The position numbers and the translations under genes were made by a program. From G963667855 sp963667855 (lineage in GTDB: Bacteria; Planctomycetota; Phycisphaerae; UBA1845): 64,000 nucleotides of DNA. The DNA is taken from positions 1-64,000 of the forward strand of contig CAXXKI010000031.1 in the NCBI GenBank assembly GCA_963667855.2, in the 5' to 3' direction. Of this stretch, positions 1 through 9,634 are shown piece after piece. Position 1 is the first letter of the stretch, and each line of letters opens with the position of its first letter. The notes beneath the pieces were generated by a model. That model made no database searches and had not been told where the DNA came from. It saw nothing but the letters and a program-made list of their open reading frames with translations.

Positions 1-74
1 TCCTCCTTTTTCAAATCTGGACTTTTCTGGTTCCTTCAAGGGGGAACGCGGCCGTACATCTCAAAGGGAAAGCA

Positions 75-656
75 ATGTTCGACTTCGACAAACTGGTTTT
101 AGAGTACAAGAATTGGTTACCGCTGATAATCTTCATGGCAAGAGTAACGGACGTATCTATGGGTACGATTCGGACGATTTTCATTATTCGCGGCATGAGG
201 CTGCGAGCATCAATGATCGGGTTCATTGAAGTTTCTGTGTGGGTGATAGCGGTATCCAGCGTTGTTCGCCAATTACATAACCCACTCAACATCGTCGCTT
301 ACGCAGGAGGATTCGCGGTAGGTAATTGGGTAGGCATGTGGTTCGAGCAGAAACTGGCAATTGGACAGCAGATTATGCGAGTCATATCCCGCGATCAGGG
401 GCACGCGATTGCAGAAGCAATCCGTCAGCTCGGTTACATTGTTACCGAAGTCGTTGGTAAATGGCGTGCCGGTGACGTAACCATCTGCTTCATGGCTCCG
501 CCCAGACGGCAAGTAGACATAATTTCCAAAGTAGCAAATGATATTGACCCTAATGCTTTGATTACGGTCGAGGATCTTCGTTCGACAAACGGTAGTTTTC
601 ACGAGAAAGTCGCCAAATCGCGAAATGGCTGGCGAGCGGTTTTGAAAAAGAAATAG
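75..656 (+). CDS. DUF2179 / UPF0316 family membrane protein
   Basis: The protein has 193 residues. The first 90 residues hold about three membrane segments (roughly 17-40, 46-64 and 69-89), with MARVTDVSMGTIRTIF near the start of the first, as is usual in UPF0316. Residues 90-175 form the soluble DUF2179 domain. The family has no proven enzymatic role, so none is assigned. An AAGGGAAAG ribosome binding site lies just upstream of the ATG. The gene is followed by a strong terminator and stands alone. Family membership is judged from sequence pattern only. Confidence 0.85.
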   Translation: MFDFDKLVLEYKNWLPLIIFMARVTDVSMGTIRTIFIIRGMRLRASMIGFIEVSVWVIAVSSVVRQLHNPLNIVAYAGGFAVGNWVGMWFEQKLAIGQQIMRVISRDQGHAIAEAIRQLGYIVTEVVGKWRAGDVTICFMAPPRRQVDIISKVANDIDPNALITVEDLRSTNGSFHEKVAKSRNGWRAVLKKK

Positions 657-669
657 AATTCATGGAAAA

Positions 670-709
670 AGCGGCATGGCGAAATTCAATCACCATGCCG
701 CTTTTTTTT
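670..709. terminator. bidirectional intrinsic terminator
   Basis: A perfect 10-bp stem (670-679 with 693-702) encloses a 13-nt loop and is followed by eight T on the plus strand. The minus strand has five T beyond its own 3' side. It therefore suits both the DUF2179 gene and the converging metallopeptidase gene. Confidence 0.85.
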
Positions 710-747
710 AAAAACAGTTATACCGACAAACTTCTACGAGTTTACGT

Positions 748-3507
748 TTACGGCATTTCCGCAGCAAAAAGGGCGAAGTCGTTGAGATCAATAACCCCAT
801 CACCGGTCATATTACCGGGCAGGCAATCGTTTATGCCAAGTTGTCCAAAACATATCTGGAACTGAGCGAAGTCATGCAAGTCAACATCGCCATCAATATC
901 AAAATCGCCATTACCGTAACCAAGGCACTCGTCTCCCGCTTCGTAGCACCATGTGTCGCCTGCGCAAGGATTATTGATCGCATGTACTGTAGCAGGAGCA
1001 TCTTCCGGTTCGTAAACATCAGACCCTGCGTCTCCGCGAGCAGTTATATAAAATTCGGGAGTTTCCGTACATCCACCTGCAGGCAAAGTAGCGGTAAAGA
1101 TGTCTACTGATTGTTTAACAACGGGAACTGTCGCAAATGCTCCATTGCCGTATCTGTAATGCAACGTGCCGCTGCCACGTACATAAGTCTCCTGCACGTT
1201 TTCGATTCTGACTGTAATCGGCGTATCAACTCCGGGGACAACCGTGGTTGGTAGACCATCAGGGAAGGTAATTCGCAGGGGAACATAAGTCACGGTACAA
1301 CTGGGACCGGCAATATTCAAATCGAAGTTTCCAGAAGCGCCACTCCATCCGGTAACCCTTATATAGTAAGTCTGGTAAGCCGTAACAGAATGAGTAACAG
1401 TGGACGGTCCGCCAGGTGAGCCACACCCGTCATCGTCACATTCAAGTTGAGTTGAAGAACCGGGGCATCCTGTATGCAGGGATATAACGGTGTCATATGT
1501 GGCTCCGCTACACAGGTCAATGGTGGCCGTCCCGGACGATTCCGGGGTATAGCTATACCACACATCGGGAGCTGTAGTGGAAGAACCGCAACTGGATGTT
1601 CCGTCGTTGGTAGCTCCGAGCGTGGATCCACTCACAAGAGCTCCCGGGCAAACAGCAACAGCATCGGTGCAATAATCGTTAGCCGGAGGCTCCGGCGGAA
1701 TCATATTGTGCGCGTCAAAACCAGCATGGATTTCAGAGTAATGTGGAGTTCCGTTTGACAGATCGGCGTCATCGTCATCAAGCGTAAGGAAATCGATATA
1801 AATCTGTGGAGTTATATCGCCACCATCATGCAGAAGAACGGAATTAACCGTCAGGTTTGAAATAATATCGAGATAAGTAGTGGGGTAGGTAGCAGCCAAT
1901 TCACATCTCGTGCTCCAAATGGAGCCGGATAACAACTGTCCACACTCATGAATCTCCCCGGTACATGGATACTGATAATCGTTATCAGCGTTTCTCAGAG
2001 GGGAATTGCACTGATCGTAAAAGAATCCATACCCCAAACCAGGATCATCAGTAAGGAGCATGGCAATGGAATCAGCCATACCTTCGCCATACGCTTCCTG
2101 CTCACTTCCGCCCATCTCCACAACGTGGTGACCATATTCATGTTGAGATACACTGGCAAAAGAGGTATTGGCATATTCCTGTCCGCTATCCGTTCCACGA
2201 CGGCAGAAGTTTATCGATTGTTCCCACGGATCATACCAGGCGTTTCCCGGGCAATAACCATCGTTGCGATTTACATAGACGGGAAAATCTGTCTGAGTAT
2301 AGATCGTGGGATAATTCGGATTCTGCTGCAGAACCCAACTGCGGACCTGATTTGAGTTACGATACCCGTTAGCTTGAGCGATAACAAACTCCTGAGTATT
2401 CGCGGAGTTATGAACAAAATTCGCCGGTCCCGGCGGAGTTACAGACATGGAAAGGTCTTCGGTACTCCCCGCATAGTTATTTACGTCGAAGTAATGGCCA
2501 CCCATAGGGGACAAAACCGTTACCGATGAAGAGCCGCTATTGGTAATAGTAAAATCCCCATTGGCATCGGTATAGGTGGAATTACCGCCGGATATACTCA
2601 CAAACGCGGCTTCGAACGGAGTGAGGACTTCCGGCGAACAGTGCATCGCCTTCGCCCCCTGGGTAACATTACCGCTTACGTTACCACTCACGTCGGTGAA
2701 GCATATACGGTTTTCCGAATAGAGTATTTCTCCGGTATGCACGTCAGCAACAAACAACCATCGTAGTGGTTTATCTGCAGCTTTGTCTCCGTGGTTATCA
2801 GCGGTATAAACGACGGCCATAACCGGCTCATCCACTTTTATTTTTCCCGTACCGGCCCATATAACCAGTTCCGGTTCAGAATAATGAGTGAATGCTGGAT
2901 TTGTGGACGAAATAGGTTCTCCTCTGAAACCCTCAATGGCTCCAGCTTCAACAACCGCTTTTTCAGCAAGTTCAGGACGCAGAGCTTCAGCGGCCAGTTC
3001 CGTCAGACTTTTTGCGGCGCTACTGACCGGCGAATAATTGGACAAATCTCGTAACGAGGATGAAACCATTACCAGAGGGTAGTTCTTCTCATTACGAACA
3101 ACCAGGCTTAATCGTGACCGGAATACCGGGATCCCGTCTTTCTGCTGCGAATAGCGCAGTGCGGACATTTTATACTTACCGGTTTCCGGGTTATACATGA
3201 GCGGTATCTCCGGATTACCTTTTCGCAAAGTACCATCAGGCACCAGATCGTCCGCCTCCACGCCCAGGACATCGGCATACATCGTTCGGAACTGCTCAGC
3301 CGAATCTCTTGGGTTATCACCAAAAGTGATCGGCTCGCCATAGAGAGAGGAAACTCTTGAACCCTCTGAATAGACCTTTAGATCAGGCAAATCAGTCCTT
3401 AACTGAGTCAGAGCCTGCTGAGCGCGTAACTGCGCATCCTGTCCTGCGGCAATGGCAGTCCCCAAAGCCATAACCAATAAAACCACTGCTGTTGAACGTA
3501 ATCGCAT
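748..3507 (-). CDS. secreted thermolysin/fungalysin-like zinc metallopeptidase with dockerin-like C-terminus
   Basis: The start chosen at 3507 gives 919 residues and a clear signal peptide (MRLRSTAVVLLVMALGTAIA). GGAGGAAA precedes that ATG by a good distance, whereas the longer frame adds 74 unlikely residues. The N-terminal part resembles an FTP-type propeptide. The zinc motif HEYGHH is near residue 456, with EGMADSIAM downstream as the probable third-ligand helix. A PPC-like beta domain follows around residues 610-740. The last 50 residues hold two Asp-rich repeats (DIDGDVDLHDF and MTGDGVIDLNDF) like dockerin or calcium loops. It is probably exported and self-processed. The substrate is unknown, and the exact peptidase family (M4 or M36-like) is not certain. 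Confidence 0.8.
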   Translation of the reverse strand: MRLRSTAVVLLVMALGTAIAAGQDAQLRAQQALTQLRTDLPDLKVYSEGSRVSSLYGEPITFGDNPRDSAEQFRTMYADVLGVEADDLVPDGTLRKGNPEIPLMYNPETGKYKMSALRYSQQKDGIPVFRSRLSLVVRNEKNYPLVMVSSSLRDLSNYSPVSSAAKSLTELAAEALRPELAEKAVVEAGAIEGFRGEPISSTNPAFTHYSEPELVIWAGTGKIKVDEPVMAVVYTADNHGDKAADKPLRWLFVADVHTGEILYSENRICFTDVSGNVSGNVTQGAKAMHCSPEVLTPFEAAFVSISGGNSTYTDANGDFTITNSGSSSVTVLSPMGGHYFDVNNYAGSTEDLSMSVTPPGPANFVHNSANTQEFVIAQANGYRNSNQVRSWVLQQNPNYPTIYTQTDFPVYVNRNDGYCPGNAWYDPWEQSINFCRRGTDSGQEYANTSFASVSQHEYGHHVVEMGGSEQEAYGEGMADSIAMLLTDDPGLGYGFFYDQCNSPLRNADNDYQYPCTGEIHECGQLLSGSIWSTRCELAATYPTTYLDIISNLTVNSVLLHDGGDITPQIYIDFLTLDDDDADLSNGTPHYSEIHAGFDAHNMIPPEPPANDYCTDAVAVCPGALVSGSTLGATNDGTSSCGSSTTAPDVWYSYTPESSGTATIDLCSGATYDTVISLHTGCPGSSTQLECDDDGCGSPGGPSTVTHSVTAYQTYYIRVTGWSGASGNFDLNIAGPSCTVTYVPLRITFPDGLPTTVVPGVDTPITVRIENVQETYVRGSGTLHYRYGNGAFATVPVVKQSVDIFTATLPAGGCTETPEFYITARGDAGSDVYEPEDAPATVHAINNPCAGDTWCYEAGDECLGYGNGDFDIDGDVDLHDFAQFQICFGQLGINDCLPGNMTGDGVIDLNDFALFAAEMP

Positions 3508-3798
3508 TCCATTTCCTCCATGTATGCCCGGATGCTCGTCAGAGGTTCCCCTCATCCGAAAGAAAAATCGAAAACATGCTGATTCTACTTGAAGCAGATC
3601 AGAAAATTTACGCCAATAGAATTTCCACCACACGCTATGTGTCAATGATACGCGAAAAGTCGCTTTAGCTTCAATCCGAAAGCATTGATAGATAAATATC
3701 AACAAAACGGACACATTCCGCACACACAATACCGCTCAGCGGTGTCTGTAGTAACTTTAACGCTGTAGGCGAGAAGATATACGGTTAATCGACTTAAT

Positions 3799-5076
3799 TC
3801 AGACCTTTATAAAAATGCGTTTTCGGTAAAGAGGTATGAGTACCAATAACCATAAAAAAACATAGGTGAGAGCGTATAACAGAGAACTGTTATAGTCACT
3901 TAACCAGCTACGGAAGAGGTTTTCGTATATCCAGGTTTTAACGGATATGCTGTTATCGGCACCCGTCCCCACCTTCCAGCTATACAGCATTCTCGCCAGC
4001 AGCCCGGAAGCGACATAAACCACTATTGCGTTTGTCCCAAAGATAACAAACGGTGTTGCCCATTTTTTCCATTGCTTGACGTCGATCAGCCAGTAACACA
4101 TTGCCAAAAAATGGAGAGCCATCCCCGCGGTAAAAATCACATAAGATGTAGTCCAGATTTTTTTATTGATAGGAATAACAGGATTCAACGCCAAGCCTGA
4201 AACGAGGGCGATGTTAGCCGCAAAGAACATACCTGCCACTTTTTCCGTGCCATCTCGTGAACTCCGCAACCAGGTTCCGGTAAGCACACCAAGAAGGCAC
4301 GTGGCAATCGCCGGCAAAGTACTCAGGATCCCCTCCGGATCGGGTCGCCAGAGGTAAAGGTGATCTCCAAGACACACGACATCAATCCATTCGTGTAACA
4401 TACCCTGTGGATTAGCAACCTCGGCAACAAAGTCGGCCGGCGGTTGTACGTATTCAGTAATTATCCAATATCCACCAGCCAACACCACCGCCCAGGCAGT
4501 GCGGCCGACGGTTCCGGCCGTCATTACTATCAGGGACGTTGCCAGGTAACAAACGGCGATTCTCTGCAATACTCCGGGAATCCGAATATTGCTGTTATGG
4601 AAATACTGATAATCCATTACGAAGTAAATAATTGAACCAAAAAGCACAAGAGTACTCAGCGGTTTCTGCAGAGTGCCTGCAAAAGGTTTTTCCATAAAGG
4701 CTAAACTCAAGCCGACGATTACAAGAATGTACGGGCCAATCAGCCGGTAATCCGGGAAACCAGCCATGATCATTCCCAAGAGAAAGATTATTATGGTCCT
4801 GCGAACTACCTGGGCGAGCAAGGGGACCCGGCTATGTTTTTGCTCCAGTCTTTTGCTGAACGAAAATGTAAGTGCCACTCCCACAATGAACAGGAAGAAT
4901 GGAAAAACAAGATCGGTCGGTGTCCAGCCGTTCCATTGAGCATGCCCCAACGGAGAATAAATCTTCGACCAATTACCAGGATTGTTGACCAGGATCATAC
5001 CCGCGATAGTTATGCCCCTGAAAACATCCAGAGATATCAATCGCTGTTTTTTCCGGTCAATCTGTAACTTATCCAT
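3799..5076 (-). CDS. HGSNAT-like (COG4299/DUF5009) membrane acyltransferase
   Basis: This is a 425-residue polytopic membrane protein with about ten hydrophobic segments. The N-terminal signature LDVFRGITIAGMILVNNPG is followed by WTPTDLVFPFFLFIVGVAL, as in bacterial relatives of heparan-alpha-glucosaminide N-acetyltransferase. The family moves acetyl groups across membranes to amino sugars. The bacterial substrate is generally unknown, and polysaccharide modification is only inferred. An RBS-like GGGGG stretch precedes the ATG. The next minus-strand gene upstream is the membrane TPR protein, but 139 bp separate them and I see no shared operon signal. Confidence 0.85.
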   Translation of the reverse strand: MDKLQIDRKKQRLISLDVFRGITIAGMILVNNPGNWSKIYSPLGHAQWNGWTPTDLVFPFFLFIVGVALTFSFSKRLEQKHSRVPLLAQVVRRTIIIFLLGMIMAGFPDYRLIGPYILVIVGLSLAFMEKPFAGTLQKPLSTLVLFGSIIYFVMDYQYFHNSNIRIPGVLQRIAVCYLATSLIVMTAGTVGRTAWAVVLAGGYWIITEYVQPPADFVAEVANPQGMLHEWIDVVCLGDHLYLWRPDPEGILSTLPAIATCLLGVLTGTWLRSSRDGTEKVAGMFFAANIALVSGLALNPVIPINKKIWTTSYVIFTAGMALHFLAMCYWLIDVKQWKKWATPFVIFGTNAIVVYVASGLLARMLYSWKVGTGADNSISVKTWIYENLFRSWLSDYNSSLLYALTYVFLWLLVLIPLYRKRIFIKV

Positions 5077-5215
5077 TCCATACCCCCTTTGAACTCAACC
5101 AAACACTCACCCCAGGAAAGATTCAGTATGATGACAACCGAAACCATGTGCAAGAGTTCATGCCTGGAACGGGCAAAGGTTATCTCGTTTTCATGGTAGA
5201 TAGGGACAGCGAAAC

Positions 5216-7732
5216 TTACTTGTCTAATAATTCATCGATTTTCGCGTGCAACTCCGGTTTTGAAGTGCAGCTTTTGAAAGCTTGGACCGCCAGGTTGGCG
5301 GCATCCATTCTGCCAGTTTCCTTACATGCCATAGCCATCAGGTAGTAAACCCAGCAGGTGGGTTCACCCGTAGTATCCTGAGCTTCCAAAGCTGCGGCGA
5401 AGGCTTCAAATAAAGTCACATCATCCAGTTTATGCTGAGTTAAAAGGTCGCTGGTAATCGAGATGGCATCAGTAAACCGTTCTTCCCTGAGGGCGATCAC
5501 ACTGGCGGCTATTCGGGACCAGGTTTCGTTTTCATCAGTAGCGGCGACCATGTCAAGCTGCTGCTTAGCCAGGTGCCAGCGCTGCCCCACGCAGGCGATC
5601 CACGCGTAACGCCCTCTTAAAGCAGTGGACTTTGGAGCGTATTCAACTGCTTTTATGATTAATGTTGCGGCACCGCGCACATTTCCAACCGCCAGAAGGT
5701 TTCGGCAGGCGAGATCCAGCGGACCAAGGTCGTCTGGATTTTTCCCAAGATAAACAGCCAGCAATTCGCCGGCCTTCTGCCTGTCTCCCTTTTTAATATA
5801 CAACCCTGCCAGATTGGTTACAGCCAGAGAAGTTTGCGGATTTAAATTTAACGCCTGCTGGTATTGATTGATCGCCGCTTCTGTTTTCCCTAAAGCGCCC
5901 AGGCAAAGCCCGACATTAACCCTGGCCGGAACGTTTTCGGGCATCCATTCCAGAAGCGCAAGCAACCGTTCCAATGCCTGCTGATGCTTATTTTCAGCGA
6001 TTTCAATCGTAGCCAATCCCATAATCGCGTGAACGTCAAAACTATTATTTTTCAGAACCTGCTCATATATCCTGGTCGCGTCGGAGTTTCTTCCAACATC
6101 GCGATATAGCTCGGCGAGCTTTATCAGCCCCGGATTCTGGTTAGGCAGAAGTTCCGCGAATTTTTCATATGCGGCAATAGCTTTTTGCTTTTCGCCTGTT
6201 TCAGCATAAATACTGCCTAATCTCGAATAGGCCATCCCCTCACTATCTGCAGCAATAGCTTTTTTCAATGACTCTTCCGCCTCGCTTATTTTTCCCAATC
6301 GAAACTGAGCCGCCCCTATCAACTGGTAGGCATCCACCGCAACCTTGTCACCATACCGCTTGAGATCGGCGAATCCTCTCTCGATAGCACCTGAATAATC
6401 TTCGGCGCGGAACAAAGCCCAGCCCAGCCTTGTACCGATCGCGGGCGATTCGGGGTATACAGAGGCCACTCGGGAAATCCTGTTCAGATCGCTATTGTAA
6501 TAGACAGACGTCTGCCAACTGACTGCCAGCATCCCAATAAACAGAGCTGATCCGGCAAAAATTCCGGCGACACGGGCAAATGATTCGCTCTTGACCTTCC
6601 GCATGAACTTCCCGGCGAAAACGAATAGCGCGGCAATAATCCATAAAAAACCAATACTAGGCAGGTACGAATATCGTTCAGCAACCAGCAGGTTACGAGA
6701 GGGAATCAGGGGCAGGGTGACCGCTACCGCTGCCAGGAACCATAGCAGTCCAACCCAACCGATTCGAGTCTTTTTGATGGAAAATATAACTATCCCAATT
6801 GCAATCGCGGTTATCAGCAGTCCTTTGATTACCGCAGAATCTGACCAGTTCACGATTTCGGGAGCGGGATGAAACGGAGCCAAACCGGCCGGATAAATAA
6901 AATGCTGGCAATACCAGCCCAGTGCTATTACCGTTCGCGCAACACGCGATCCTTGAAAAGCCTCACTGCCGCTATCGAGCATCCCACTGCTGGCTTGAAA
7001 GTTTATCCAGCCGAATACGAATACGATTACCACCGCCGCTGACCATGCCAGCCACCACCGTCGGTGCGGCATAATCCCTTTATAAACAGGTACGATAAGC
7101 AGCAAAGCCGGCAGGCAAATTCTGACTTTACTCATCATGCACAAAGCCACAGCAACCAGGAACAGCAGCACACGCCACCAACCGCCGTCGGTTCTCCATG
7201 TATCCAGCAGAACAACAGATAGCAGCAGAAAAACTGTGGAAAGAAGCATCATTCGCCCATTTACCCAGGCAACGGTTTCCATTCCCAATGGATGCAGGGC
7301 GAACAGTAACGCCGCGATAACAGCGACCGGGCGCTGGCCGAACAGTCTTCGGGATAATGCTAAAACCAATACAGCATTGATTCCATGCAGAATTACATTA
7401 GTAAGGTGGAACAACCATGCACCTGGCGGCATATCAGCTGACGGCGATTGCAGCCCCAACGCTTTAACAATGGCGAAATCAATGGAGAGACTCAGCAGAG
7501 CTACCGGTTGATACAGGTCCCTGTGAACGATAGTGAACAGTTTACAGGCGTGATCGAGCGATGGGTGGTTCACGTAAACGTGATCCCGTACCAACTGAAT
7601 ATCATCCCCGCTAAGGAATGTCCCTTTTAATGTGGGAGCGCCCATCAAAAACGCTGTCGCAAACACCAGAACGTATGTAATTAAAATCGTTCGCTTAGGG
7701 TTATCAGACTGTAGCAGCCGTGGAATCAACAC
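5216..7732 (-). CDS. TMTC-like polytopic membrane protein with C-terminal TPR repeats
   Basis: The protein has 838 residues and starts with GTG. Residues 1-420 contain around ten membrane spans. The first periplasmic loop carries FLSGDDIQLVRDH, a D-D pair typical of GT-C-fold and TMTC-like (DUF1736) proteins. From about residue 440 onward there are roughly ten tetratricopeptide repeats (for example AAIEQYQQALNLNP-type units). Proteins of this build are common in Planctomycetes and are suspected to be lipid-linked sugar transferases, but no donor or acceptor can be named. The start codon is not certain, because no strong Shine-Dalgarno precedes it. Confidence 0.75.
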   Translation of the reverse strand: MLIPRLLQSDNPKRTILITYVLVFATAFLMGAPTLKGTFLSGDDIQLVRDHVYVNHPSLDHACKLFTIVHRDLYQPVALLSLSIDFAIVKALGLQSPSADMPPGAWLFHLTNVILHGINAVLVLALSRRLFGQRPVAVIAALLFALHPLGMETVAWVNGRMMLLSTVFLLLSVVLLDTWRTDGGWWRVLLFLVAVALCMMSKVRICLPALLLIVPVYKGIMPHRRWWLAWSAAVVIVFVFGWINFQASSGMLDSGSEAFQGSRVARTVIALGWYCQHFIYPAGLAPFHPAPEIVNWSDSAVIKGLLITAIAIGIVIFSIKKTRIGWVGLLWFLAAVAVTLPLIPSRNLLVAERYSYLPSIGFLWIIAALFVFAGKFMRKVKSESFARVAGIFAGSALFIGMLAVSWQTSVYYNSDLNRISRVASVYPESPAIGTRLGWALFRAEDYSGAIERGFADLKRYGDKVAVDAYQLIGAAQFRLGKISEAEESLKKAIAADSEGMAYSRLGSIYAETGEKQKAIAAYEKFAELLPNQNPGLIKLAELYRDVGRNSDATRIYEQVLKNNSFDVHAIMGLATIEIAENKHQQALERLLALLEWMPENVPARVNVGLCLGALGKTEAAINQYQQALNLNPQTSLAVTNLAGLYIKKGDRQKAGELLAVYLGKNPDDLGPLDLACRNLLAVGNVRGAATLIIKAVEYAPKSTALRGRYAWIACVGQRWHLAKQQLDMVAATDENETWSRIAASVIALREERFTDAISITSDLLTQHKLDDVTLFEAFAAALEAQDTTGEPTCWVYYLMAMACKETGRMDAANLAVQAFKSCTSKPELHAKIDELLDK

Positions 7733-7996
7733 GATCGTTTGCCCTCAACCATTAATCACGCGGGTTGGCCAATAGTACCCAAACCAGTTCCCCAGTAAGT
7801 GGTAACCTTACCTACGATTGTTCTCTTGCAGAATCACCTACCTAAAAAGCTTTGAGCATAACTTGTTATTCTCAAGCAAGTTATATGCAATTGCCAGCGG
7901 ATGGCCATTTTTTCTAAAACGTCAGGCACACTGATTGTACACGATATCAACAAGTTCGCTTGAGACTCAAAAACCTGATGAAGTCGAAAGCCTCTC

Positions 7997-8074
7997 ATGG
8001 CTTCCGCAAAGAAAACTCGGGTATTTAAGGCTAAAGCAAAACGGATTCACGCTCGGGCCTATCAAGGCGCGTAA
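7997..8074 (+). CDS. possible 25-residue Lys/Arg/Ala-rich small protein
   Basis: An ATG at 7997 opens a 25-codon frame reading MASAKKTRVFKAKAKRIHAR and ending in AYQGA. Nine of the 25 residues are Lys, Arg or His, and the ATG-GCT beginning resembles small nucleic-acid-binding or ribosome-associated proteins. There is no convincing Shine-Dalgarno, and a stop lies in frame 18 nt upstream. It could be chance, or part of a leader transcript for the sigma operon. Only conservation in relatives would decide. Confidence 0.2.
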   Translation: MASAKKTRVFKAKAKRIHARAYQGA

Positions 8075-8138
8075 TCCACACTGGTGGCGAGAGCACTGGG
8101 CCGGTTGAAGCGGCTGGCGTTCTGTTGGCCAAATAGAA

Positions 8139-8179
8139 GAGAAAGTGGCGACTCCGGGGGGAGCGATCGCCACTTTCTC
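8139..8179. promoter_or_regulatory. strong 13-bp hairpin upstream of the ECF sigma gene
   Basis: The arms 8139-8151 and 8167-8179 pair perfectly over 13 bp around a 15-nt loop that itself can pair weakly. There is no T-run on either side, so it does not look like an ordinary terminator. It lies about 190 nt before the sigma start and could belong to a structured 5' leader. Confidence 0.45.
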
Positions 8180-8366
8180 ACTATGCGCCCCGATAACCTG
8201 CTTATCAGAATTTCAGCCCAGTTCACCGATTAAACACGCCGCTTGCCGATCCAAAAACCCGCTTTTGTTCACAACAATCACGCCCGACAAGTTCAAACTA
8301 CCGTTTTACTTGAAATTCCGTAAAACCTCTGACAGGCTTCGGGCAGCAATCTCGTCTATACAGGTG

Positions 8367-8940
8367 ATGACGCAAATGGCAGCTCAAACGGAATATGATC
8401 CGGAACAACCGGTGGTAGAAGCCATCAAGCAAGGCGACCACTCAGCTTTCAATGAGTTTTTGCGCCGTCAGGACCGTTGGGTGCGAGGAGTGATCTTCGG
8501 TGTGCTTGGCGACAGGGATCGAGTAGATGATGTCGCTCAGCAGGTTTGGACAACCGTATGGCAACAGGTATCCGAACTTCGCGACACACATCGATGGCGT
8601 CCCTGGGTGTATCGTTTAGCTCGTAACACAGCCATAGATGCGGGCAGAGATTCAACCAAGAGAAAAAAACTGACCGGCATCCTCACGATACACCCGGAAA
8701 CAGAAAAAACGGTGGAAACACCGCCTCAAGCTATTCAACGAAGCGAAAAGCATCAGGCGGTCCTGGAGGCAATAAGTAGTCTACCGGAACTATACCGGGA
8801 ACCGTTTACCGCTTCGTCATCTGGAGGGATGGAGCTATCGGCAGATTGGAGAGGCTCTTAATCTGCCGGTGGATACAGTTGAAACACGTTTGGTGCGGGC
8901 TCGGAGATTGTTACGAGAAGCTCTAAGCGGGAAGGTTTAA
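8367..8940 (+). pseudogene. ECF sigma-70 family factor interrupted by a one-base frameshift
   Basis: From the ATG at 8367 the frame encodes a normal ECF sigma region 2 (DDVAQQVWTTVWQQ, RPWVYRLARNTAID) and the beginning of region 4 (SSLPELYREPFT). After the ACC codon at 8808-8810 the frame turns to nonsense and stops at 8859-8861. If the G at 8811 is skipped, the next frame continues as LRHLEGWSYRQIGEALNLPV followed by DTVETRLVRARRLLREAL. That is a textbook sigma-4 helix-turn-helix, ending with TAA at 8938-8940, two bases before the anti-sigma ATG. The intact product would have about 190 residues. As written, the DNA-binding region 4 is lost. Sequencing error, recent mutation or recoding are all possible; I favour error or recent mutation. 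Confidence 0.8.
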
Positions 8941-8942
8941 CC

Positions 8943-9569
8943 ATGGACGCAATTGACGAAAGAATAGAACGGCTGATTAATCGCAAGCTTGACGGCGAGT
9001 TAACGCCCGAAGAGCAGCTTGAGCTGGACAAAGAACTGCTTCGCTGCCCGGCAGCAAGAGCTTTATACGAATCATACCGCGAAATAGACGGGTTGGTTGG
9101 CGAAGTAATATCGGATTGCGCCGGATACGAAGCCGGCAAAAGCCCTATCCAGGCTGATTGCCCATACCGGATCGGCCGTAAACAGCATAATCATTACTGG
9201 ATGTACTTTGCCAGCGTGTTGGCTGCATCTCTGGCTTTTGTCATTTTCTGGAATACCCCTGAGCAGGTTTCCAATTCGGGGTATCCAACAGCATTGAATA
9301 ATGCACCAGCAGATAAAACTCCAGTTGCCGATTCCAGAATGCCTACTGAAGGAAAAGTGCAACCAACCATAAAGCAGCGTTTTAACGACGCCGGCGTATG
9401 GCGGGTTAAAGGGAATAATTCCGAACGAGTTAATCGTCTTACAGATAGAAACGTCATCGTAGTCCCGGGAGAAGATGGCGAAATATATCTACTGAATCTG
9501 GATCGTATACGTGAAGTCCGGCTGCCAACCAGGGAAGATGAAGCTCGACTCAATTACGATCCAATCTGA
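8943..9569 (+). CDS. single-pass anti-sigma factor-like protein
   Basis: This 208-residue protein starts two bases after the restored sigma stop codon, which implies translational coupling. Residues 1-60 are helical and charged (IERLINRKLDGELTPEEQLE, then LLRCPAARALYESYREID), matching the degenerate zinc-finger-like anti-sigma domain of planctomycetes but lacking the HxxxCxxC motif. One membrane segment lies around 84-102 (YWMYFASVLAASLAFVIFW). A roughly 105-residue outer domain without a recognisable fold follows. It probably holds the cognate sigma at the membrane, by inference from position. Confidence 0.75.
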   Translation: MDAIDERIERLINRKLDGELTPEEQLELDKELLRCPAARALYESYREIDGLVGEVISDCAGYEAGKSPIQADCPYRIGRKQHNHYWMYFASVLAASLAFVIFWNTPEQVSNSGYPTALNNAPADKTPVADSRMPTEGKVQPTIKQRFNDAGVWRVKGNNSERVNRLTDRNVIVVPGEDGEIYLLNLDRIREVRLPTREDEARLNYDPI

Positions 9570-9634
9570 CAAGTGTTTGCGGCAAGCAAGCTTGTTGTTT
9601 GAAATCATCAATACACGATGGAAAGGATATAAAA

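Larger units (their letters stand above)
7733..8366. other. divergent intergenic gap with a dyad, a mini-ORF and a long hairpin
   Basis: This 634-bp gap separates the minus-strand TPR gene from the plus-strand sigma operon. It contains an 8-bp perfect dyad (7858-7865 with 7877-7884), a 25-codon basic ORF (7997-8074) and a 13-bp hairpin (8139-8179). The central part, about 7990-8180, is richer in G+C than its flanks. I see no tRNA and no known riboswitch motif. Confidence 0.6.

Noticed and set aside
7973..8003. Hammerhead ribozyme-like string (CTGATGA ... GAAA)
   Set aside because: Only four bases lie between the two core boxes, so stem II cannot form, and no stem I partner was found.
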